DNA of 64,000 nt. Origin: PALSA-270 sp963770915 (GTDB lineage: Bacteria; Acidobacteriota; Terriglobia; Terriglobales; Acidobacteriaceae). The position numbers were made by a program, and so were the translations under genes. Shown here piece after piece: positions 32,376 to 39,269 of the stretch. Where the stretch lies: NCBI GenBank assembly GCA_963770915.1, contig CAVYRG010000001.1:3658001-3722000 (forward strand), given 5' to 3'. Each line of letters starts with the position of its first letter. Positions within the stretch are counted from its first letter, which is position 1. The notes below the pieces were generated by a model that searched no databases, had not been told where the DNA came from, and worked only from the letters and a program-made list of their open reading frames with translations.

Positions 32376-32670
32376 TGCGCTCCTTTTCCTTCAAGTGTTT
32401 CTGCCAGATGATTTCGCGGACTAGTTCGCTTGTCCGCGAAGAGCGAGTGGGGTCGCCGCCGTAGATCGTTCCAACCGTCGCCATGACCCGCTTGCGAATG
32501 GCGGCCTGCTCGGCTGCATCGTCGGCGTGGCCGTTGCGGTGGCCGGTTAGCCAATCGGAGGTGATGCGATCCAATAGCCCGGCCAGAGATATGCCTTCTC
32601 GCCGGGCTTCGCTTTCCAGTTCGGCTTTGCGCTCCGGCGAAATGCGCCAGCTATAGACTTCGGTCTTCAT
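32353..32670 (-). CDS. antitoxin of the PIN toxin pair
   Basis: A 105-aa protein with a predicted ribbon-helix-helix-like N-terminus (VYSWRISPERKAELESEARR, then GISLAGLLDRITSDWL) and a charged C-terminal tail ending in EIIWQKHLKEKERNAPRRSD that would wrap the toxin. The N-terminal strand-helix-helix pattern fits a DNA-binding autorepressor. A 9-bp inverted repeat covers its start codon and promoter, in line with autoregulation. Assignment to VapB versus another antitoxin class is uncertain. Confidence 0.8.
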   Translation of the reverse strand: MKTEVYSWRISPERKAELESEARREGISLAGLLDRITSDWLTGHRNGHADDAAEQAAIRKRVMATVGTIYGGDPTRSSRTSELVREIIWQKHLKEKERNAPRRSD

Positions 32671-32706
32671 GCACTACAGTGTAGTGCATTATTGATCACT
32701 GAGTCA
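32670..32706 (-). promoter_or_regulatory. operator and promoter of the toxin-antitoxin operon, leaderless
   Basis: TGCACTACA and TGTAGTGCA (32670-32678, 32680-32688) are perfect 9-bp inverted repeats around one base. The repeat touches the A of the antitoxin ATG. On the minus strand TTGACT and, 18 nt later, TACACT (inside the palindrome) form a promoter; the expected start of transcription falls on or next to the ATG, so the mRNA may lack a leader. Confidence 0.7.
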
Positions 32707-32740
32707 ATTGGAAGAGAGTGAAGCCCGAATGCGGGAAGCT

Positions 32741-32773
32741 TTAACCACGAAGAGCACGAAGGTTCACGAAGGT
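32741..32773. repeat. ACCACGAAG-type intergenic repeat
   Basis: The sequence TTAACCACGAAGAGCACGAA is followed by GGTTCACGAAGG: three units of the ACCACGAAG motif. It sits between the antitoxin promoter and the end of smpB. Related copies lie at 25718, 48304 and 48350. Confidence 0.7.
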
Positions 32774-32788
32774 TCCTTCTTATTAATT

Positions 32789-33319
32789 CTATCTCGCTTT
32801 TCTCACTCGGCTGATCGCCTCGCGCGCTTCTTTGTCGGCGGTGCGGCGGCGTTCGGTTTCACGCTTGTCCCAGAGTTGCTTGCCTTTAGCGAGAGCTAAC
32901 TCGATTTTGACGCGGCCGTTCTTGAAATACATCCGAGTCGGAATGAGGGTGAGGCCGCGCTGCTGGGTTTTGCCGATCAGTTTGCGGATTTCTTCGCGGT
33001 GCACGAGCAGCTTGCGGGTGCGCAGGGGGGCGTGGTTGAAGATGTTGCCGTGCTCGTAAGGTCCGATGTGGCAGTTGAGCAGCCAGAGTTCGTTGTCTTT
33101 GATAATTCCGTAAGAATCTTTTAAGTTCGCGAGGCCGGAGCGGACGGATTTGACTTCGGTTCCGGTGAGCGCGATGCCGGTCTCGAATTTTTCCAGCAGA
33201 AAATAATTGTGGGCGGCAATGCGGTTGACGGAGGCATCGCGCTGGCCGGCGGCGGTGGGGTCGCGGCGCGGATTCTTCTCCGGGTTGGCCTTGGTCTGGT
33301 GTGTGGATTGGCGGGCCAT
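32789..33319 (-). CDS. smpB: SsrA-binding protein SmpB
   Basis: RNA-binding partner of tmRNA in rescue of stalled ribosomes. The conserved core NRIAAHNYFLLEKFETGIAL, TGTEVKSVRSGLANLKDSYG and PLRTRKLLVHREEIRKLIGK are clear, as are LTLIPTRMYFKNGRVKIELA and the basic tail GKQLWDKRETERRRTADKEA. The N-terminus carries about 30 extra polar residues (HQTKANPEKNPRRDPTAAGQ). No ssrA gene was recognised in the window. Confidence 0.95.
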   Translation of the reverse strand: MARQSTHQTKANPEKNPRRDPTAAGQRDASVNRIAAHNYFLLEKFETGIALTGTEVKSVRSGLANLKDSYGIIKDNELWLLNCHIGPYEHGNIFNHAPLRTRKLLVHREEIRKLIGKTQQRGLTLIPTRMYFKNGRVKIELALAKGKQLWDKRETERRRTADKEAREAISRVRKAR

Positions 33320-33682
33320 GCGGTTGCACTAGGTTACCCCATCCGAGGAAAACCGGGCGCGGGGGAGCGCAGAGCAGCGGGACGGCGCATCCAACGATGC
33401 GGGGCAATGGAGTAGTTGGCCAGGAACCACAGGGAAGCACAGGGTTCCCAGGGCAGAGTCGGCGAAACCGATTCGGATTCTAGGTTTCGAGTGCGCGGGC
33501 CTTTCGGACTTGACCTTCTGACTATGGGAATCAGGCTCAAGCTGGCGCTCCCAAGCCCTTGCGGTGCTATAATTTCGGGACTTGCCATCTTCTTTCGGTA
33601 GCCGCGGAAAGCCTAAGCCCGGGCTGTGTCCAAGTTCTGATTGAAGCCGGTTGGTGTGGATGATTGTCTGCGAGGAATGTTC
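33320..33682. other. intergenic region between smpB and the secretin gene
   Basis: 363 bp without a gene, between divergent genes. It holds an AACCACAGGGAAGCACAGGG repeat unit (about 33424-33443) and, at 33566-33573, TGCTATAAT, an extended -10 element facing the secretin gene; no good -35 is seen, as is common with extended -10 promoters. The leader from there to the ATG at 33683 would be about 105 nt. Confidence 0.5.
33566..33573 (+). promoter_or_regulatory. extended -10 promoter for the secretin operon
   Basis: TG-C-TATAAT is a perfect extended -10 hexamer placed about 110 nt upstream of the secretin start codon. The region 15-20 nt before it (GCGCTCCCAAG) has no -35 match. Confidence 0.5.
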
Positions 33683-35971
33683 ATGACGCGACTGATGCGC
33701 CCGGCAGCTCTCCTGTTGCTGGTGCTGGGTTTAACCCTGCCGGTGGCCGCCGATCAAGCCAAATCCTGGTACGAAAAAGGCCAAGACGCCGAAGCCCGGC
33801 AGAACTATGAACAGGCCTACGACGACTACAAGCAGGCTTTCGATCTGAAGCCCAAGGAGCTGCGCTATCGCACGGCGTTTGAGCGGCTGCGCTTCCTGGC
33901 GGGGGCTTCGCATGTGCACCGCGGCAAGCTGCTGCGCGAGGCAGGCAAGCTGGATGAGGCGCTGGCCGAATTCCAGAAGGCGGAGGAGGTCGATCCCTCA
34001 AGTTTCATCGCCAAACAGGAGGCGGACGCAACCAAGAAATTGATTGAAGCGGCCAAGGCGCCGGGACCGCGCTCCGAGGCGTCGCCTCCGAGCGCCCTGG
34101 AAAGGCGGCTGCAAGAAGCGCAAGGCCCGGTTGAGCTGGCTCCCATCCAAAACCTCCCCATCACCCTGATGATGACTTCCGACAGCAAAGAGATTTACCA
34201 GACCGTGGGACAGTTGGCGGGGATCAACGTGCTGTTCGATCCGGAGTACACCTCGCGGCGCATCCGGGTGGACCTGAAGGGCGTTACGCTGCAGGAAGCG
34301 CTCGATATCATCCGCCTGGAATCGAAGACGTTTTGGCGGCCGGTGACGCCGAACACGATTTTTGTGGCGCAGGATAATCCTTCCAAGCGGAAGGAACTCG
34401 AGCAGAACGTAGTGAAGACGTTCTATCTCTCGAATCTCACGCAGCCAACCGAGGTCCAGGATGTGACGAACACCTTGCGCACGGTGCTGGAGATTCAGCG
34501 CGTGCAACAGCTGCCGGCGGAAGGCGCGATCGTGGTGCGGGGCACGCCCGACCAGCTGGCGATGGCGCAGAAGATCATCGATGACCTGGATAAAGCGAAG
34601 CCGGAAGTGATTATCGATGTGGCCATTCTGCAAGTGAACCGGGATAAAGCGCATACCTTGGGCATCAACCCGCCCACCAGCGCCACGGTGTCCTTGCAGA
34701 ACAATTTCACTTCAACGAGCACGACGGGCACCACGGGCACAGGCGCTACCGGCACGACTTCGGGCACGCCCAATCAAGTCAATTTGAACCGGCTGGGGAA
34801 CATCAACGCCACCGACTTTACGGTCACCATCCCCGCAGCGACAGCGACGGCGTTGTTCAGCGACAGCAACACCAAGCTGATTCAGAATCCGCAAATTCGC
34901 TCCGTGGATGGGCAAAAAGCTTCGCTCAAGATTGGCGAACGCATTCCGATTGCGACCGGGTCCTTCCAGCCGGGCATTGGCGGCGTTGGCATCAATCCCC
35001 TGGTCAATACGCAGTTCCAGTACCAGGACGTGGGCGTGAACATCGATGTCACCCCCAAGATTCACGCGGACGGCGAAGTGTCAATGAAAGTGTCGATGGA
35101 TATCTCTTCGGTGACCGGCCAGTCCAGCATTGGGGGTATTACCCAGCCCATCATTGGGCAGAAGAAGGTGGACAACGAGATTCGCCTGCGCGACGGCGAA
35201 GTGAGCCTGCTGGGGGGCATGCTGGAGGATCAGCAGACGCGGAGCGTCAGTGGAATTCCTGGCATCGGGCAGATTCCGATCCTGAAATACCTGTTTTCGC
35301 AGAGCAACACCGACCACAGCGAGAATGAGATTGTGTTTGTGCTGATCCCGCACATTGTGCGCGAAACCGTGATTGATCCCATCAACGAGCGGGCGATTGA
35401 CGTGGGAACGGGCACGGGCATCCAATTACGGATGACGGGCGCGCCTCCGCCGGCAGCAGCACCGGCAAGCCAGGCACCGGCGCCGGGAACAGCCACCACG
35501 GCGCCCGCGCCAGCGACCCAGGCTCCGCCAGAGCCCACGCAGCCCGCGGGTCCGCCAGCCAGCTTCAGCTTTGATCCGGCGACGATTACGCAAACGGCGG
35601 GCGCGACCTTCGCGGTGAACATCCTGCTGAGCGGGGCGCAGAACGTGTACTCGGTGCCGCTGCAGGTTACCTACGATCCGAAACTGCTGCAGGTGGTAAA
35701 TATTTCGAATGGAGGCTTTCTCTCGCAGGATGGGCAGGCCGTGGTGGTGCTGCACCGGGGCGAGGACGATAACAGCGGAAACCTGCAGATTACGGCGAAC
35801 CGCCCGCCGGGGGCTTCTGGAGTGAATGGTCAGGGATCGGTAGTGACGCTCACCTTGCAGGCGAAAGCGGCGGGAACGACGACGCTGACGATTTCGCGAG
35901 GAGGAGCGCTTAACCCCAGCATGCAACCCATTGCGGTAACCGGCGCGACGGCGACGGTGAAGATACAGTAA
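33683..35971 (+). CDS. secretin (type II secretion / type IV pilus type) with TPR and cohesin domains
   Basis: Outer-membrane secretin. After a signal peptide (MTRLMRPAALLLLVLGLTLP) come TPR repeats (YEKGQDAEARQNYEQAYDDY, about 30-110), an STN/N0-like domain (LPITLMMTSDSKEIYQTVGQ), an N1 domain (EVQDVTNTLRTVLEIQRVQQ, GTPDQLAMAQKIIDDLDKAK), the secretin pore (GERIPIATGSFQPGIGG, VGVNIDVTPKIHADGEVSM, EIRLRDGEVSLLGGML), a Pro/Ala linker and a C-terminal cohesin-like domain (FSFDPATITQTAGATFAVNI onward, about 630-762). The ATG at 33683 has GAGGA six to seven nt upstream and directly precedes the signal peptide. Two pseudopilin genes follow. A carbohydrate- or protein-binding role for the cohesin module is inference. 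Confidence 0.9.
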   Translation: MTRLMRPAALLLLVLGLTLPVAADQAKSWYEKGQDAEARQNYEQAYDDYKQAFDLKPKELRYRTAFERLRFLAGASHVHRGKLLREAGKLDEALAEFQKAEEVDPSSFIAKQEADATKKLIEAAKAPGPRSEASPPSALERRLQEAQGPVELAPIQNLPITLMMTSDSKEIYQTVGQLAGINVLFDPEYTSRRIRVDLKGVTLQEALDIIRLESKTFWRPVTPNTIFVAQDNPSKRKELEQNVVKTFYLSNLTQPTEVQDVTNTLRTVLEIQRVQQLPAEGAIVVRGTPDQLAMAQKIIDDLDKAKPEVIIDVAILQVNRDKAHTLGINPPTSATVSLQNNFTSTSTTGTTGTGATGTTSGTPNQVNLNRLGNINATDFTVTIPAATATALFSDSNTKLIQNPQIRSVDGQKASLKIGERIPIATGSFQPGIGGVGINPLVNTQFQYQDVGVNIDVTPKIHADGEVSMKVSMDISSVTGQSSIGGITQPIIGQKKVDNEIRLRDGEVSLLGGMLEDQQTRSVSGIPGIGQIPILKYLFSQSNTDHSENEIVFVLIPHIVRETVIDPINERAIDVGTGTGIQLRMTGAPPPAAAPASQAPAPGTATTAPAPATQAPPEPTQPAGPPASFSFDPATITQTAGATFAVNILLSGAQNVYSVPLQVTYDPKLLQVVNISNGGFLSQDGQAVVVLHRGEDDNSGNLQITANRPPGASGVNGQGSVVTLTLQAKAAGTTTLTISRGGALNPSMQPIAVTGATATVKIQ

Positions 35972-36029
35972 AGCGGCGGTTTGCCGATGAAGCGGCGAAA
36001 GCGCTCGGCGAGCCAGTGGCGAGTGGTTT

Positions 36030-36524
36030 ATGAGATTAGGTCTTATGGCTACTGCGGGGCGAGGCGGGCGCAGGCAAACCCAGCTCAAGCGTGGATTCAC
36101 GCTGGTGGAATTGATTGTGGCGACCGCCATTCTTCTGATTTTGACCGGCCTGGCCATTCCCACGGCGCGGGTGACCATTAAGCGCGAAAAGGAGAGGGAA
36201 CTGCGGCGCGATCTGTGGCAAATGCGCGACGCGATCGACCGTTACAAAGATGCCGCCGACCGCGGCGCATTTCAAATCAAGGCCGGCTCGGACGGCTATC
36301 CGCCCGATCTGGATACGCTGGTCAAGGGCATCGACACCAACGGGAAGAAACTCCGCTTCCTACGGCGCATTCCAGTGGACCCGATGACCGGCACGACCGA
36401 CTGGGGATTACGGGCCGAGCAGGATGACCCGGATTCGGATTCCTGGAGCGGGGACGACGTCTTCGACGTCTACACCAAGTCGGAAGGCACCGGGCTCGAT
36501 GGAACCAAGTATAAGGATTGGTAA
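36030..36524 (+). CDS. GspG-like pseudopilin with prepilin signal
   Basis: A 164-aa type II secretion major pseudopilin-like protein. The prepilin cleavage site and hydrophobic helix are GFTLVELIVATAILLILTGL, with the Glu at position +5. Downstream motifs YKDAADRGAFQ, GYPPDLDTLV, RFLRRIPVDPMTG and DDVFDVYTKSEGTGLDGTKY fit GspG. The leader before the cleavage site is long and basic (about 22 residues). Its stop codon is immediately followed by the ATG of the next gene. Confidence 0.88.
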   Translation: MRLGLMATAGRGGRRQTQLKRGFTLVELIVATAILLILTGLAIPTARVTIKREKERELRRDLWQMRDAIDRYKDAADRGAFQIKAGSDGYPPDLDTLVKGIDTNGKKLRFLRRIPVDPMTGTTDWGLRAEQDDPDSDSWSGDDVFDVYTKSEGTGLDGTKYKDW

Positions 36525-36932
36525 ATGGCAGGTCTGCGGGCAAGAATAAAGAGCGGTGGTTTCACTCTGATCGAGTTGATGATTGTCATCAGCCTGATCA
36601 TGATTCTGGTCGCGATCGCGATTCCTTCCTACAACCGCTCGATCACGCGCTCGAAAGAAGGAGTGCTGAAGCAGAACCTGTTTACCTTGCGTGAACTCAT
36701 CTCGCAGTACACGCTGGATAAGCAAAAGGCGCCGGAGGCGCTCGATGACCTGGTTTCGGCGGGCTACATCAAGCAGATCCCCAACGATCCCATGACCGGC
36801 AAGCCCGACTGGACCGCCGACCAGGACGAGGACACGCTAATGTCGCCGGATGAGCAAACCGGCGGCATTGACGACGTACACAGCTCTTCGACGCAAATCG
36901 GTACCGACGGAACCGCGTACAACACGTGGTGA
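36525..36932 (+). CDS. GspG-like pseudopilin, second copy
   Basis: A 135-aa paralogue of the preceding protein, with the cleavage motif GGFTLIELMIVISLIMILVA, then REISQY-type helix (LRELISQYTLDKQKAPEALD), YIKQIPNDPMTGKPDW and the C-terminal VHSSSTQIGTDGTAYNTW. The C-terminal end of GspG normally binds calcium; the acidic loop DQDEDTLMSPDEQTGGIDD could serve. The ATG directly abuts the previous TAA, so translation is coupled. Other secretion genes (ATPase, inner-membrane platform) are absent here. Confidence 0.88.
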   Translation: MAGLRARIKSGGFTLIELMIVISLIMILVAIAIPSYNRSITRSKEGVLKQNLFTLRELISQYTLDKQKAPEALDDLVSAGYIKQIPNDPMTGKPDWTADQDEDTLMSPDEQTGGIDDVHSSSTQIGTDGTAYNTW

Positions 36933-36956
36933 GTAGCTTTTAGCTTCTAGCTTTGA

Positions 36957-36983
36957 CCGGGCACGGTCTCTGCCCCGGTTTTC
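36957..36983 (+). terminator. terminator after the pseudopilin genes
   Basis: CCGGGCA and TGCCCCGG pair with one bulged base around a short loop, followed by TTTTCTT. It lies 25 nt after the last pseudopilin stop codon and separates the secretion genes from the glycoside hydrolases. Confidence 0.65.
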
Positions 36984-37073
36984 TTCGATCCAAGCTTTTC
37001 AGCATGCAGCGGTCAGGCTAAATCGCTTTAGTTTGAGGGTGCAACTAACAGATCGCGAGGACAGGAGAACGAA

Positions 37074-39248
37074 ATGAAGCAAAGAACGATTCTGTGGATG
37101 TTTGTCGTGGCGATGACGGTTGGGATGCTTTCCATTTCCGCGGCCGCAAGATCGGGCAAACCAGCTGGCAATCCGCTAGTGCTGAATTCGAACGTCACCA
37201 TTTTGGTCGGCGCGGATGAGCCCGGAGCCGTGGCCCTGGCGGCGCAAGACCTGGCCAGCGACTTCGAGAAAGTGCTCGGATCGAAGCCAGCGATTGTGAA
37301 TCGCACCGAGGATGCGGCGGCGGTGACAATCGTAATTAACGATCAATCGAAGCTGGTGGCGAATCTGAAGCCCGCAAGCCTAAAGGATCCCGAATCGTTT
37401 TCGATCACGACGGCCAGCGTTCATTGGAAGAAAGGGAAGCCGACGCAGGTTGTTCTGCTGGCGGGCGCGGATATGCGGGGAACGATTTATGCGATTTACC
37501 AGTTCTCGCAGGAATATCTGGGAGTCGATCCCATGTATTACTGGACCGATCACGAGCCCGCGCATCGCGATCAGATCGAGATTCCGGCTTCGTTGAAGAA
37601 GGATTTTCCTGCGCCGCTTTTCAAATACCGCGGATTTTTTATCAATGACGAAGACATGCTTACCGGCTGGGCGCCGGGCGAACAGAAAGATCACACCGGC
37701 ATTTCCCTCGCGGTCTGGGACAAGATTTACGAAACCATTCTGCGGTTGAAGGGCAATACGGTATGTCCGGGGACGTGGATTTTTCCCGACGATCCGCAGG
37801 TGCCGCTGGCCGGCAAACGCGGCCTGATCATCACCCAGCACCACGCGATTCCTCTCGGGCTGAACGTGGCGCGTTGGCCTGACAATGTTCCGTACTCCTA
37901 CACCGAGCATCCGGAGATTCTGGAGCGGGCCTGGAAGGATGCGGTGGCGGAATACGATCCGCACCAGGAAGTTTTGTGGACGGTAGGACTGCGCGGCTTG
38001 TCGGACGCCAGCTACGCGGCGTTTGATCCCAGCGTACGGGGGAACGATGAGGCGCTGGGCGCGCTGATCACGAAAGCCGTTGCCGACCAGATAAGCATTG
38101 TCCGGGCTGCGCATCCCGATGCGAAGTTCATCACCAGCTTGTGGCAGGAGGGAGCGAGGTTGGTGCAGGAGGGATATCTGAAGATTCCTCCGGAAGTTGG
38201 CTTGGTGTGGGCGGACACCGGATACGGCTACATGCAGGACAAGGGCGACGTGGCCAAAGACCAGGGCGCGTACTATCACGTAGCCATGCTGAATGGGCGG
38301 GCGAACCAGCTTTCGGAAATGGTGCCGATGGATCGCGTGGCGGAGGAGTTCGGCCGCTACATCAAAGCGGGAGCCACGAACTACATGCTGCTGAACACCA
38401 GCGACATTCGCGCCGTTTCCATGATGACGGAAGCGGTGATGGATGTGACCTGGAAAGGCCTCACGCCGGAAATGGCGGACTACTACAAGCAATGGGCGGC
38501 GGAACAATTCGGTGAAGCGGCGGCGCCGGCGATTGCGGAAATCTACAAAGACTACTTCAATTCGCCGGCGCATTTTCCGCGCGTGAACGACAATCCGGCG
38601 CTGGAGTATGGCGACAACTATTACCACACGCAGGCGCGGCGCATGCTGCTGAGCTATATGGTGGGATCGCCGACCTACTCGCTGCCGGGGCAGGCGCCGA
38701 AGTGGGAGCCGGCGCGCTCATTCAGCGGCTTTCCGCCGGAGCCGGCCGCGCAATGGCTGCCGCAGGCGGAGAAAACGGAAATTGAACGATGTGACGACGC
38801 GCAACCGCGCTGGGACGCAGTGTGGCAGAAAGCTGTAGCCGCCGAGGCGCAGGTCGCTCCTGACCGGAAGGATTTTTACAAGTTCGACGTGCTGGCCATG
38901 ATCGCCATCAACCAGGAGAGCAACCGAATCCTCTCGCTTACCGCGAAGGCGGTGCAGGCGGCGGGAACCGGCGAGACGGCGCAGGCGCGTGAATTTGCCG
39001 AACAAGCGATGGCCTCCTTCGACAAGATTCACAAAGTGGAAGCGGACGCTGAATACGGCAAGTGGAAGGACTGGTACAAGGGCGATTGGCTCACGGGGAT
39101 TGACCGAACGCGCGAGCTTTTGCAGATTTTCATCAACGAACTTGACGATCCGAAAGCGCCCATGCCCCCGCCCATTTATTGGACCGGGTGGGAGGGCTAC
39201 TACCACATCATGCACTACGAGGGCGACCGCACGGCAGATGTGAAGTAG
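37074..39248 (+). CDS. glycoside hydrolase family 115 protein (xylan alpha-glucuronidase-like)
   Basis: GH115 enzymes remove 4-O-methylglucuronic acid side chains from glucuronoxylan. The protein starts with a signal peptide (MKQRTILWMFVVAMTVGMLS), then TILVGADEPGAVALAAQDLA, and has the conserved blocks RGTIYAIYQFSQEYLGVDPM, YWTDHEPAHRDQIEIP, FKYRGFFINDEDMLTGWAPG, LKGNTVCPGTWIFPDD, VLWTVGLRGLSDASYAAFD, and SLWQEGARLVQEGYLKIP. At 724 aa it is shorter than many GH115 enzymes, and the C-terminal beta-sandwich domain seems to be missing. It is followed by GH2 and GH29 genes. Confidence 0.88.
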   Translation: MKQRTILWMFVVAMTVGMLSISAAARSGKPAGNPLVLNSNVTILVGADEPGAVALAAQDLASDFEKVLGSKPAIVNRTEDAAAVTIVINDQSKLVANLKPASLKDPESFSITTASVHWKKGKPTQVVLLAGADMRGTIYAIYQFSQEYLGVDPMYYWTDHEPAHRDQIEIPASLKKDFPAPLFKYRGFFINDEDMLTGWAPGEQKDHTGISLAVWDKIYETILRLKGNTVCPGTWIFPDDPQVPLAGKRGLIITQHHAIPLGLNVARWPDNVPYSYTEHPEILERAWKDAVAEYDPHQEVLWTVGLRGLSDASYAAFDPSVRGNDEALGALITKAVADQISIVRAAHPDAKFITSLWQEGARLVQEGYLKIPPEVGLVWADTGYGYMQDKGDVAKDQGAYYHVAMLNGRANQLSEMVPMDRVAEEFGRYIKAGATNYMLLNTSDIRAVSMMTEAVMDVTWKGLTPEMADYYKQWAAEQFGEAAAPAIAEIYKDYFNSPAHFPRVNDNPALEYGDNYYHTQARRMLLSYMVGSPTYSLPGQAPKWEPARSFSGFPPEPAAQWLPQAEKTEIERCDDAQPRWDAVWQKAVAAEAQVAPDRKDFYKFDVLAMIAINQESNRILSLTAKAVQAAGTGETAQAREFAEQAMASFDKIHKVEADAEYGKWKDWYKGDWLTGIDRTRELLQIFINELDDPKAPMPPPIYWTGWEGYYHIMHYEGDRTADVK

Positions 39249-39269
39249 CCCTCGGACTCGGCCAATTCT

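Noticed and set aside
37380..38627. 415-codon minus-strand open frame opposite the GH115 gene
   Set aside because: Shadow of a conserved enzyme gene; no signal, motif or ribosome site.
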